Positions 38,385 through 51,700 of a DNA stretch of 64,000 bases are shown here, in pieces. A model generated the notes under the pieces. The model was not told the DNA's origin. It ran no database searches and was given only the letters and a program-made list of their open reading frames with translations. A program made the position numbers and the translations under genes. Source of the DNA: Strigops habroptila (Eukaryota > Chordata > Aves > Psittaciformes > Psittacidae); assembly GCF_004027225.2 (NCBI RefSeq), contig NC_044277.2, positions 98,639,552-98,703,551 on the forward strand, in the 5' to 3' direction. Position 1 is the stretch's first letter; each line of letters opens with the position of its first letter.

Positions 38385-38612
38385 ATTATGAAGGTGGTGA
38401 AACACTCTACAGTGAGGGTGCCAAGGCACTAGAAGAGGTTGCCCGGAGAAACTGCAGATGCCCCATTCCGTGGCAGTGTTCAAGGCCAGGTTTGACGTGG
38501 CTTGGAGCAATCTGGTCTAGTGGAAGGTGTCCCTGCCCATGATAGAGGGAGTGGAACTAGATGATCTTTTAAGGTCCCTTCCAACCCAAACCATTCTGTG
38601 TTCCTATGAAAG
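38385..38612 (+). mobile_element. CR1 LINE 3' fragment, plus orientation
   Basis: Begins GAAATTATGAAGGTGGTGAAACACTC, continues through GCCAGGTTTGACGTGGCTTGGAGCAA and GGTCCCTTCCAACCCAAACCATTCTG, with a single degraded tail unit. 5'-truncated. Confidence 0.92.
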
Positions 38613-40604
38613 GAAACATTTTCTCATGAGGTACAAATTAAGGTGAGATTTGGTGGAGGCTTCTCTTCTCAAGTCTAAAACCCCTAATCAGGAGGAGCAA
38701 GGTGAGCTCCTTATCTTGGAGTTTTCTTGATTATACCTATTTTGGATTTCTAGAGGGATAAAAGCTTTTAATTCTCATAGGTGGTTAAATGCCAATTTGC
38801 TGTGCCATTTAATTAAATTAAATCTCGGAGACACTATGTTCATTGGTGCCACTGCACTGCAACTGCCTCTCTCTGATCCCTTGAGCAGATGTTTCTAGTG
38901 ACATTGCTAAGCCTAGCTTTAAACCATGTCCCCCAGAGTGGCACATGCAAGCACAGGAAACAAAGATTTAAAACTGAGATCAAGCAAGAGAGCAAAACAT
39001 AGAGCCTGAATCATCTGATACTGCTGTCTGTAGACAAATGGATGCTAGTAGCATCCCCTGATCTTCTGGCTAGAAATGATATCATGTTTATGTTTAAGAT
39101 CTGCGGCTGCAGATAGTAAGCAACAATTTCATTAATAGTGATCTGGTCAGATCATGGGAGGTAGACCTAGAGTGACAGGAAAGATTTCTGAAGACTTCTG
39201 TAGAAAACCACTGTGTTTATTTAATAAAAACTGTTACTAGAAGAAACTTAGTTCTGACAAAATTCCAGGCATGGACTCCTTAATTCAAAAAGAAAAGCTG
39301 CATCTGTCAATGTGCCCCTGATTTTTTTGTTATTGTTTTATTGTTTTACAACTGAAAGACTCTCAGGTTTTACTTTCTTATTTTAATTTGAGTTCTGAAA
39401 CCAACATAAGTTTCCAAGTTAAAAATGGGATGTATTGTCTTCAGGTTGATCAGGACCAAAACTTAGCTATTTGCAAAATATGCCCTCAGGTATGTTCTTC
39501 CCCATCCCCAAATCAAAGCAGGGTAGGGAAACAATTGCAGTATTATGTTAACAAGATGAGAAGCTGTCTTATACACAGCCTTAGATGGTCTTCAAACATC
39601 TGTGTCCTCATCGCTGTCCTGTCTACTGCAGGAATGTTCTGGATAGAAGTGCACTGTTGACACTTAAAAATTTTATCAGCCTTTCTTAAGAAATACTGTC
39701 TAATATAACACAATACAACACAATATGGGTGATGGATCATGCTGTTTCTCACTCTTCATATCCAACCCAGACCTAATCTGGTCTTAAAGGCTGGATGTCA
39801 AGACATGTCAAGTAGCAGCAAACCACTGTCATTTTTTTGCCCTGTGTTTTAAGGTAAAGCAACAAGAATTAATGCTGTAACCTGTGGCAGTCTGATAGCT
39901 GTTGCACAACTGAGCTGCCCATGCAATGGAGACAGGTTAGAGGATGGTGGGAAATAGCATGGTCTAGAAGCTGGAGGTCCTATCTCTGTTGAGGACAGCA
40001 TGTAGGGGGCAGGAATGTGAAGCTGTTCAGAGGAAGATAAAGCAAATTCCTGGCTGTCTGGTTTGCTGTCATAGGGCATCCAAAGAAGCAAGGGCGATTA
40101 GAGCTGGGGAGAAGCTGAGAAAAAGAAAAGCAGCAAATGAATAGTAGCATACTTGAGAAATGGGTTGCATGGATCATGACTTGCCTTGTCCACATCCAGA
40201 AGGGATATTTCTGACCTGAAATGCAGATGCATAAACATTAGGACTTGGGGCTTCTGCTGCTGCTCATTTGGGGTAAGGCTGATAAGCAGCCTGGAGGTCT
40301 TAGACCAAACATGACATTTGTGCGAATTCTGAGCATTTCAGGAGAACTAGCTGAGTGACAAAACAGAATTATGATGAGGAAACGCAAGCAATAGAGGTGT
40401 CCCCAGCCAAACTGATACACCCCTTTGTGTCAGCACAGTTTTAACACAGCTTTACCACACTGGAGTTAAAAAGAATAGTGGGGGGAAGACATGAATCCAA
40501 AACATGCACCACAAGCCACTTTACCAAAACTGTACAGAAATAAGCCACAAAGCTGAGCTTCAGGCCCAGACCCAAATGCACTCTGTAGATTGAACCAGAA
40601 GACA
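38613..40604. other. Non-coding, unassigned
   Basis: No feature beyond AT-rich tracts. The 90-codon plus ORF at 39388-39660 has no recognised family. Confidence 0.4.
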
Positions 40605-40935
40605 TTAGATGTTCCAGTATTTAAAGGGTGGCTACAAAGAAGACGGAGACTCCCTTTTTACAAGGAGTCATATGGAAAAGACAAAGGGTAATGGGGAAAA
40701 GTTACTACTGGGGAGATTCTGACTGGATACAAGAGCAAAATTTTTCACAGTGAGGACAACCAGCCACTGGAATAATCTCCCCAGCGAAGTGGTGGACTCC
40801 CCAGTGTTGGAGACACTTTAGATTCTGCTGGACCGCATGCTGGGTCATCTAGTCTAGGTCATGCTTTGCCTGGAAACGTTGGACCAGATGATCTTTGAGG
40901 TCCCTTCCAACCTGGGGATCTATGATTCTATAAAA
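40605..40935 (+). mobile_element. CR1 LINE 3' fragment, plus orientation
   Basis: Same block order as the copy at 29505-30025, starting later (CCAGTATTTAAAGGGTGGCTAC) and ending GAGGTCCCTTCCAACCTGGGG then TATGATTCTATAAAA. Shorter 5' extent, same subfamily. Confidence 0.93.
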
Positions 40936-42479
40936 TGAAGGCGGGCTCTGCAGTGTCCATCTCTCTCAGCATAGAGCAGAGTTCATAGGCCGTTCGTGCA
41001 GTGCGAAAGGGGAGCTGGAGATCTCCAAACCTTTGTGTGCAACAGGAAAATGCTCAACAGTGGAATCTCTGAAACCTTCCCCTTTTTCTGAAGGGTAGGC
41101 ACTCTTGTAAGTTCTGCCAGGGAGCAATCTCTGTCCGTATGGGGTCTGGAGCCTAGGAAGTTCTGGGATCAAGCAGCTATGCAAAGACTTTGAAAAGATT
41201 TGAGGTGCCTGTCAACCACCCAGTCCCTTGTGGGGAGAGCACTTTCTCAGGGTGTGCAAAATTTGATTTTATTCCAAATTTTGGACTGCAAGAAAAAGGA
41301 CTGTAATTGTGCCAACATCCTAATCACCAGCTCTTTGACTTCACAGCTTGCAGAGCAGGTAGGAGGCCGGCAGTGAGCTCATTGCGTACTCATCCTTTCC
41401 ATTCCCTGGCTGTGTCCGTCCCTGGTATTGTTCTCTGATGTGTATAGGGTTGCTGCTCTGCCTGCCTGTGTAGTGTAAACCATTATGCTGAGGCAGACAG
41501 TGAGTTATGGGCACATCCTTCTCTGAAAAGACCCCAGGAGTCCAGGAAAGTGGAAAGGAAGACAACACAATAGAAGAACCTCTCCAAACAAAAGGTGGTT
41601 GAGGCATCTCTTGTCTCCTGTTACACTCCTAGCATCCTCGCTATAGAAACGGTCTTGTCCTGATCCCTCAGCCTGCAGTAAGTTCCAGTAGTTTGTAAAA
41701 GTCGTTTAAATCATATAGCTGGGGAGGAGGCAGGCTGCTGAGTCGTAACATGTCAGAGAGCCTGGGAAAGAATGGGGCTTTGTTAGTTCTCTTCAGCATG
41801 CTTTGAAGCAGAAGGGGAGGGCATGGAGCTTTTGTCGGGCAGCATATCTACTTTCTCTGGTGTGGAGAGTGAGCGCATGGTGGCAGCTGCTGCTTTGACA
41901 GAATGCTTGTGGGGATTTGCTGTAACTGAGCATCAACTGGAAAAACGCTTTTGTGCTTTAGGAAGGTGGGGTGGTGGGTGAGCTCCAGTAGATGGGTCAG
42001 GGAGGATGCCAGGTCCTCCTGATAGATGGACTTGGGGGTTTGGGTTTGGTTTTAGTCTTTTTTTAGAAGGAAAGGAAATGGTTACTGCTGGCTGAAGTGT
42101 AGCAGAGGGCAGACTTTGCATGCATGATGTGCAGGCTGTCACAGGCTTCCAGCAGCAGGCTTTGAATAGGAGGAAATGTCCCATTTCCCAGGGTTTCCGT
42201 CTGTGAGCTGTGGCAAGTGCAGAAGTCCCACGAGGGGAGAGACTGGCAGAACAAGGAGAAAAAGCATAGGAGCATCATTTGGCAAACTGCTATGGGAATG
42301 AACTGTAGGTGAAAAGGGATTAGAGCTGAGAAATGCCACTGCACAAAGGAAAACACATCCTGTCCTTTTTCCTTTCAGTTTGCTGTATTTTAAGTTTCCC
42401 TGGCACACAAGAACAGAGATCGCAAAATTTCTTATCCTTTTAGAAAAGGCAAATAACAAGCAATTGCTTTAGAAACCCT
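40936..42479. other. Non-coding, unassigned
   Basis: No exon or repeat recognised. It lies immediately upstream of the CpG cluster at 42480-42705. Confidence 0.4.
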
Positions 42480-42705
42480 ATTTGCATGGGTTTCGTAACT
42501 GTGTCTCCGGGCTCTGTGGGTGTCTCATTTAATGAACAGGCCCAGATCTGTGTTTCAGCAAACGAGGCGGCCAGACGTGGGAGGGAAGGGTGGGAGGGGA
42601 GACTGGCGGCTCCGGGAGGACCGAGTGTTTCAGGACTCCGAAGCTCAGAGGAGCTGCTGCATAGCATTTACTACGGGGGAATTCTAATTGGCTACCTTAT
42701 GCAAG
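42480..42705 (+). promoter_or_regulatory. ALS2CL: Candidate ALS2CL promoter / first non-coding exon
   Basis: A local CpG cluster (about a dozen CpGs between 42505 and 42675) in an otherwise CpG-poor region. It starts with an octamer motif ATTTGCAT (42480-42487) and holds an inverted CCAAT (ATTGG near 42688). It ends in a strong donor CAAG|GTACGT after 42705. The first ALS2CL coding exon at 53127 starts 3 bp before the ATG, so at least one upstream non-coding exon is required; this is the best candidate seen between 20.7 and 53 kb. This rests on composition and motifs only. Confidence 0.3.
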
Positions 42706-45700
42706 GTACGTTGCTCTATACGATGGTTATTTTTGGGTTTCGTGACCAGTGTTTGCTGGTTGGTTGTTTTCCCATTGACCTGAGGCTTGTTTTTATGCTT
42801 AGCTGTGTACCACAAGAGGGTTGTAAGATCAGCTTTAGCAGGCTGAAGGGATTATTGAGGGTAATATGCTAGCAGGAAATATCCTAAAGTAGAGTAAAGT
42901 TTGTGTTTTCTACAGGTAGAAATTTTACCTGTGCAAGTGACCAAGGGTGTGGAGTGCATTTTCCTGGAGTGTAACATGCACTAGCATGCACCGCTGTACT
43001 TTATCTACTTTATCGAGACAACACACTGGCCTTGCATAAAGAAGGTACCTTGTCTTCAAAGTAGTTAATTTCCAGTATGGTCTGTACTTGAGGCATTAAA
43101 TCTTTTGTTTGCTTTCACCTCCTGTTTTCCAGAAAGGGATGCTGGAGAAGCATGTACACGCGCTGTCCCTCTCCTGCAGGCAGCTGCCTGATCCTGGGTG
43201 TGTTGGGGCTTGCTCCTGTGTTGAGGGAGAGATTTTCCACCCGTGCCAGGCAAGCAGGCAGCCTTGGTAACACAAGCCTGATGAAGTAAGGCTGGAAACT
43301 GTGCATTTGTGCTGGGGTCGCACAGCTTGCCTGGTGGAGTAAAGAAACCGATACCCAACTAATTAGTCAGGGTGAGAAAAGCTGATAAGCTCATCAGGGT
43401 TTCTGCAAGGGAGGGAAGTGGTCAAAAGCTTGCAGGTGTCTTAGGTGAAAAGTCTGGCCAAAGGCCCAGTTATAGGGGAACAGTAACATACTTAAGACTT
43501 CCAAAAAGTAACAAACAACTAGATGTTTAGAGCCAGAAGAGGAGGAGCTTTAGTTCACAGGAGGGACTGTTTTTAAACTTTAGCTTAGTTTAATTTGGAC
43601 CTGAACCAAAGCTGTGTCTCTTTGTCTGTGGAAATTTCCTATGGCCTGGAAGCTTCCTAGACCTTGCAGCGGCTCTCTGAACTTCATAGTTTCCTTCTTG
43701 CTACTGCAATGACTTCAATTCCCAATGAGCTGAAAGACAAGTTTTTTGAAGAACTGCAAGGAAATGAGGCAAAATTGTCCTTCAAGACCCTGCCTTCAAT
43801 TTAGTAATGCTTTTTGGAGGCAAACAATACCATCAAGTTTAAGAGGAACAAGATAAATTGAGGGACAACAGGTCCGTACTAGGAATAGGGTTGCACCTTT
43901 TGAGATCCTTAATGCAACAGTTGGTTGTTGAGCGAATACAAGAGGAATGAACCTCAAAAAGTGGCTAAGCTTATGTTTGTTCTCTAAATAACAGCTCTTA
44001 TTCTTACTGCCAGACTTGCTGGACCACTGACCTGACTGGGTTGGGTATTGTTTACATTCCTCTTGAATTGGAAAGGGCTCATGCAAAGTACTTTGGGCTC
44101 AACAAACAGGAATTTTTTTGTGAAACGGTTTTGTCAGAGCTTCTGGGCAGCTCTTCGGGTCAACAGAAGACCTGAGTTCTGGCACTCAAAGCACTTCAGT
44201 GAACTGTGGTGTCTTTGGAATGATGATCAGAGGTGAGGAAGCACCAGCAACTCTTTGAAAGCCTGTCCTGTCTTCAGTAGCTTATAATTTGTCTTCCAAG
44301 AGCACCTAAAGGTTTTGATGTGACACTAGAAGCTTCCTGCTACACTCAGTCTTTTGTAAAGGCCTTGGGCGCTAGAAGAAAGAGGAGGAAAAATTTGGCA
44401 GCTCTTCATTCAGGGTGGTTGTTGGTGTTCCTGGATGTGAGTTTAAGGGACCCAAACGGAAAGGAGGGGAAGGCTGGGTGCAAGGATTAAACTGATCCAA
44501 GCAAGTCTGTCTGTTTTTAATCCATTCCTGTTCCTTTGCATGGGCTTCAGCCCTGCCCTGTTTCTGGCAGGTATTGGCAATGCTGTGAAGTGCCTAGGAT
44601 TCACATGGGTCACTTGGTAGGGCAGCTCTGGGAAGTTTTGTAAGTGGCATTTTGTAGTGGTATTTTGCAAGCTTTTAGGCCTTGCCTCTAGTGTAAGCGA
44701 ATATTTGTGAGATGGGAGGAAAGGTAAGTAGTGGTGTCAAAGGGGAGCTAGAAGATGGATCCAGAACTTCACTCCTGAACATTTGGTGGAGCCAGCCATC
44801 TCATAAGTGGCTTTTGTCACCATTCTGTGGTGATTTTCTGTCTTTTAGCACAAAGGAAGTGAAATCCCCTCTGGTCCTACTGAAGTTCTTCAGGTGCTGA
44901 GTGGAAAGGATGGTTCAGGGGATGACACTACTGTACACTGAACTCGATCCCATCTGTGAAGCAGTTCTTCTACCAGCTCTCCCATTGTCCCAAGGGACAC
45001 TCCTCTGATACTGTTTGTGCCTCTGGGTTCGTTTCTAGGCTGTAATTTAGACTCTGATACTCAGGGTCTGGCTCAAAACTGCTTCGATGTAGATGGTGAC
45101 ACATTTTCTAAACCCTAGATTTGTAGCACTCTGTCTCTTTTCTTGTTTGGGTTTGTTGGGGCTTTTTTTGAGGCTATACTGAAATCCCATTTGCTTTGGA
45201 AAAGCAGAGTAAGCATATTGGGAGTATGTGGTCAAGGGAGAGTAGCTCATGCTCCCAAAGCTGGTACCAGAGCTGTGACACAAAAATTGTCCCTAGCTGT
45301 TATCTTTTGCCTTTCCCATATTTCTACTCCAGTGGAGAATTACTGAGTTCTCTCTTCTCATGATCTCCTTTCCTTTGCTGCCTCTATACAACCTGTAGTT
45401 GTTTCATTTTAGCTTGGAGTTTCATCTAGTAACTCCAAGTCATTCTGTGTTCTATGAGAGTTGCTGGGTCAAAATAGTTATGCTTCTGCATGCATAAGCT
45501 GCTTGTAAGTGGTAACAATAATGGGAGCTACAAGGCTGTGGGGGATTAAACCACTAAGTAAACATCATCTCACCTGTGGGCCTTATCACACTTGCCTTGC
45601 CATTTGCAAAGGCTGAATGATATCCTTAATTGTGGTGAGAGTGATTAGCTTTAGTTGTCAACAAGGGTCTTATTTGAGCTATTTAATTCTGTATTTCCTG

Positions 45701-48700
45701 AGAGAGACCAGGTATTCCCAAAGGTCCATTCATCTCACTAAGGCTGGATTAAGTTGGTTACAAAGGGTGCCTGGGGTAGGTAGTTGTCCTGATTTCAGTT
45801 CGGATAGGGTAATTTATTCAGCCTTCAGACACCCAGAAGAGGCAGATGGATTTTGTCCTTTTGAAATCAACCAGAGGTTTATGTTTGTGTTTGTTGTGCT
45901 CAGGGGTGAACTTCCTAAGGAAGGGACATGTGCTTCCCATTTGGTTTTGGGGAAGAAAGAGAAAAGCTGGGTCAAATAAGGTTTCTGTAATGCCTCTGCA
46001 TTCCCTGTTTCTGCAAAATAAAGGAGAAAAACACGCTACCCTCCCCCCACATAGCTTCCTGTTTTTCTGTGTTAAAGGTGGACAAAGACAAAAAGTCTGG
46101 GAGAAAAAAGTTCTCCTTGAGATGAAAAATCAGTTACTGCAACTTCAGTGCTTTCTGAACAGAGTACTGAATGCTTGTTTAACCCTTTGTAAGCTCCCGG
46201 CCACATACTACTATGCTAAATTTGCTGAGATTTTAATGTGGTCAGCATTTTGACAGCCTTGCATTGTCTCTTCTTTCAGTGCTTGGGGTCCTGCCATGCA
46301 GGTGACCAACAATTTTGAGTGGTGCATAAAATCAGCAATATCAAGCCAGGCTATCCTACCTCTTATAATGCAGAGCATGCCTGGAGAAGAACACCAAAAA
46401 AAGTGGAAAGGGTTGTAGTAATACTTCATCTATGTTTGCTTCTTGCCTCCTCAGGGACTTCCTGAGGTGGAGTTGATGATGCTTTTTTTTTTTTTTTAAG
46501 TAGCTTTTAATTGATTTTTCCTCCATGGACTTGTCCAGCTGCTTTTGAATGCATGTATAGTATTCTTATAGCAATGACAGATTCTTGTGGCAGTGAGTTT
46601 CATGGCTTAATTAGGCATGGTGAGTTCAAATGTCCTGCTGTTCATCCTGAGCTGGCCCTATTGCTTGAGGGTAGAGGTGATTGTGCTGTGATCCAAATGT
46701 TTGCTGTGTGGCCACGTCTGTGCAAGAACCTGGACCAGCCAAAAGCCTGAGGGTCTTGGATTCAGGGTGGCAGTCTAGATGGGTTTGTTAATTTTCTTGT
46801 GTTTTCAAACTGTGCCTGCCTACTTTCATTGCTGTCCTGGTAAAGAAAATGTTGAACCATACCCTGCCTAGTTTCATCACATGGCTGGCATTGGCACGCT
46901 CCCTGTATCCTATACTAAAGCCTAATCCAAGTAACTGCTACCTCTGTTCTTCTCTTCCTCATTTTCATGCTGCTAAGGGCTATCTTGGGATTTATGGTTT
47001 TATTGTCTTTCTGCCCTCTTTATTCCCAATTACCTCTTAACTCACACATTGTGTGTTTGTCTGCTTATGAGGTGGCTCCAGTAAGTTGAACTCTAATTCA
47101 TCCCAAGTCATGACCATCTGAGGCTTGATAAGAGCAGAGTCTGAATGGGAGAATTTGCTCCAGCGTGTTGGTGTTGGTTAAACAAAGTCTGGAATTGTTT
47201 TTCCACATGACAGAACGGTCTTTGTACCAGCCTGAATGCAGGCTGAGCTGGAGCGTGACATGTGAGGGAAGGGATGTCTGTTGGGAACACAATTACAATA
47301 CATGAGGATACTTGGCCCTAGGAGAAAAGCAGCAAAGGTTGGGACAGAAAGAGGAGCAACGTCTCGGCATTGGCCACCAGAGTTTGCCCCCGTGGCATAA
47401 GGAGTTTATGGACTCTAAGCTGGCACTAACTGAATGAGGAGATTCCACCATGCTCCTAGGCATATTTAAGTGATGGTGCCTTAAACTATGCTGGGGAAGG
47501 ATTCAAGTTAAAAAGTAATCTGGCAAAGAAAGCTAGGGTCCTTGGTCCATGCTCAAATAATCTTTCCTTTCCCTTTGCACCTCTTAAGACCAACTCTTAA
47601 TGTGAATTAATCTCCCCCTCAGTCTAACAATAAATTTTTAACAAGTTTACCTGCTAATTTCCACGGGAGAAACTCCCTACTGGCAGGTTTTGTTCAGAGC
47701 TGTATATTATTCTGCCTGGTACTGTGCATCCTTTACAGCCATACAGCTTGGGGAAAGACATAATGCTCATTCAGAGGGTGAGTGAGTGATTAAGAGCAAG
47801 GGAGGAATTTTGGGCATCTAGAAGATTTCAAATGTTTTAGGCTGTATCCTGCTGCAAAGTGGAGGGGCATTTACCAGTCCAAGTCTAAGTCCCCATGCTC
47901 TATATTGCATTCTTAGACAGTTTTAGATGCTTTAGTTAGAAGCAACACCATCACTGGCATGAGAGAAAGTGACCTAGAGAGAAAGTGAAAAGCAATATCT
48001 GAGGAGGAGTTTCAGGTTTCCCCTGACAAAAAAGTATCTTTAGTACATCTTGGCTTCAGTTTGGAATGCTTTTATTTACTTCTTAACCAGAACTTGAATT
48101 AAAGCAGCTTTATCCTTGCTGCTGTAAAGATGATGTACTCACTTGACATGGGCTGTAGTAGGAAGGTACCTCTTCAGCTGCAAGGCAGCAATAAATTGAC
48201 AGCCTTTCAAAGGGCAGGGAAGGGAAAACTTGGCCTATTTGAAGACTGTATGTAACCAAGTGATGGACTGGCCCTGTTTCTGAGGCAGTTAATAGTATAG
48301 ACTATTAACTGCAAATATGGATGAGATTGGAAGGGCTGCAAAGGCGCAATGCCTTTTAGGATGGATGATGCACGGAAAGGGAAGAGTTTAAGGAGGGGAG
48401 GGGCTACAGCAAATGTGGTTGCGGCACTTACATCCCACCTGATTGAGTTAAAATGCGCTAAGCACTCCCTAGATCAGGAATAGTTCGTGACAGTTTTCTT
48501 CCCTCTGATAAGTGTTTTTGTTGACTGGTAATCTTAACTTTAGCACAGAGGGGGATTCACAAGAGGAAGATGGATAATGAATAGTCATTCTGTGGATGTC
48601 CAGTTTGTTCCTTAATGTACAGGAGCTGATAAGATTGTTTGACTAGATGCGTTTCCATGAGAAACCTTGTGTCACATCTAAAATATATGGGGCTTTCCAG

Positions 48701-51700
48701 ATATTTTCCTGGTGGAACAGCTGCCTCAGAGCTACAGACTCTGAGGCAGAAAGGGGTTCTATACAAAGCTGACATTGAGCCTCAGCATTCCACCAAAATG
48801 TCTCTTTGCTTGGTTTCCTGTCTGTTCCACATATCCTTCTGGTAATTTTCTGAAACTGGGGATAACAACCTGTTGTGGTTCCTTGAGACATATATTTTCC
48901 TGCTGAAATGTTCATTGAGCACCTTACTTAGGCCTTACTGAGGATGAATGTTCCTCCAAATGACCCAGGCTCCTCACATCTATTGAATGCTCAGCAACCA
49001 CTTAGGCTGGCGTTAGATGCTGCATCATCGTTTTACTATTTTTTCTTCCCTCATTGCCATGCTGGCAGGCAGGCCAAGAATGAGATAAGCCACAGAGATC
49101 TGGTGACTCCTACAGAAGTTGTTTCTCAAGGTCTTTTTCCTGTTTCTATGTAAATGCCATTATATATGTTAGAGGTCCCTTCTCTAATTATGGACCTGTG
49201 CTGTACGGCTTTCTTGTACCTTCATTTAAGGAGAATAAACGGATGTGTCTGATACTTTGGAAAATGTTCTGCTAGGGAGATCTCATTTCTCGTGAGAGCC
49301 TGAAGCAGGCTGGTGGTGGCTGTTTTGTTTTGCCAGTAAGAGCCTCCACCTTCAAGGGATATAGAATTTCTGATTTTGCACATAAGCCAGTTGCCGTCAT
49401 GCAATGTGCAGCTAGCAGACCCTTCATTGGAGGTGCACCTCCTTCAGTGCTGGCCATCACGTGTGCACCGTCCTCAAAGGTCTTGACTCTCTAGTGACAG
49501 AGCCATGCATGAAGAGCAGAATATAACCCTATGAACAGCCTTCAGGGTGGCTCTGCTCAAGCTTGCCTTGCCCTGCACGGGGCAAACACAGAATTGCAAA
49601 ACCCCCAGGTCACATGAAAGCTGTGTCCAAGCTGAGGGAACCAGCACATGACAGCCCCAGGTTGCTGCTCAGTGCTCCCATCACCCAGCAGCACTGCAGT
49701 TTGCATTCAGTTTTTCACACATGTGAAAGTACAGCATGACCTCCACATGCCTTTGGACATTTCCAATTGTTTCCTTTGCCCTCTGTGGCTGAACCAGCGT
49801 TGGTTTTGTTCTCTAGGTGATGAACTCCAAATTATTTTTTTTTTGCCTGACTGGGCTAGAATTAGTGTGCAAATACTGTTCTTGCAGAATTGATGGGGAA
49901 AGCCTGGAAATGCTGTCTGAAACTCGTGCTTTCCTTATTGGGTGATGTGATGTGGCAACTTAGGTCTTTTTGTGGTACTGGAAGGGCTGTTTTGAAAGCT
50001 GACTGGTGCTGCTCATCCATTCAGTAAATGATCCCTAACTGTTGTGTTCAGGCTGGAAGTAGCCTACAGATTTTTCCAGGATGGGTGAGATCATGATGGC
50101 TAAAAAGAAAGAAACACCACCAAACCCAAAACATTGAGTTAAATTTGTATCAGGTTATATTGGAAAAGAGTATCCAAATGCTCCTGTGTTTTGCAGAGTT
50201 GGCTTGGGTGTCTGTACAGTGCTGCTACTGCAGGGGTTTCTCAACCCATGTCCTGCACCATGGGCGTCCTTTCTGGTTATCCCATAAGGTCTGAGCCCTG
50301 GTCTTCATGGGTAATAGACCCTCAATGACCTAGGATTGTAGATGGGCAGGAGGCAGAGCGTGGGGCGAGCTGACCAGTTGGGACCGGTTGGAAGGGGCGT
50401 CCACATCAGTAGGTCCATTTTGGACATACATAGTTCTTCTTCCAGGTGACCATTACAGAAGTAGCCAAATAACACTTAGCCTGGGGCAGTGATGTTTCTA
50501 TGGTGTTTGGCTTGTGTTCTTCAGCCCTGAGGATGCTCCTGAGCCTTCTGTCTCTGCCTGTGGACTATTGTGGTCCTGTGGAACAAAGCTGTTTGTATTT
50601 ACACGTTTGGTTTGAGTCATTCAGTTTACATTAATCTGCATGGAATGAATGGGGGGCTTCTCTGGTTGTGTTGATAAGAGAAGAGTTTGGGGAAGCCTCC
50701 GAGCCTGGCATCTAGCACCCGTTCATTTTGTTTTGCATAGGATAAAACGTTTTCGTGCAGAATTAAATAAGGACCAGGTGGAGACACCCTCTCATATTGG
50801 AGCCATCTGAAATGAAGGTATCATCTTCCCTTTTTCCCTAAAACCAGACAAAAGAGCCAGCGTTAAAAAATATAAATAAATCTACCGGACTGTTACTCAG
50901 TGAGCCTAATACGACCCCAATGACTACCTGTGGGTCTGCTGAACCATTTAAAAACTAAATGCTGCCACATATCCAGCCCAATTTTATTAACTGATTAAGC
51001 AAGCTCCTTACGCTTAAAAATTTCTAACAAGTTTGAGTGCTCTCTAGGACCTGTGAGAAATAACTTAATCTTTGTGTCTACAAGACAGGGGATTAAGTGA
51101 TGGCAAAAACAAACTTTTAGATCTGTTCTGTCCTCTTGCTACTCAAGTGAGAGATGCCTGGCTGCTGGTTTGTTTTGCTGTTCCCCTGGCTCTGTTGCCT
51201 TCACTGGGAGGAGCCAGGAGGAGTTTGGATTCCAGCTTTTTGACCTGTTTGCATGCATACAGCTTTCCTCTGGGATGAATTGCTGCTGTTCCTGCAAAAA
51301 ATAGCCTTATGGTCATGTAGACCTTGATATATGAAAACTTGCGAACTAATGAGATTATGGAATTTTTTAATGCTTCCCATTTTTCAGACAATAAAAATTT
51401 CAGAGGCAGTGGTTACTAAGGAGAAAACATTGTCATTCATCTACAGTCAGTTTTGTCTGGTTCTGAACAACCACTTAAAACCACGCCAGCTAACTGTTAG
51501 AGCAATGAACACTTTGCAGTTTATGACATAGTTTCAGCCCAAGGTCCAGGATGACCTGAAAAGGGAGTTCCTAAGCAGAATTTGGTGACTTTAGGGAACT
51601 CAATCTCTTATTCAGCAAGGAATCCACCCACATGCGAACCTTAAAAATGAGATGTTCCCGCCCAACTTAGTCACCCCACCCAGGTGACCTTTTGACAGTC

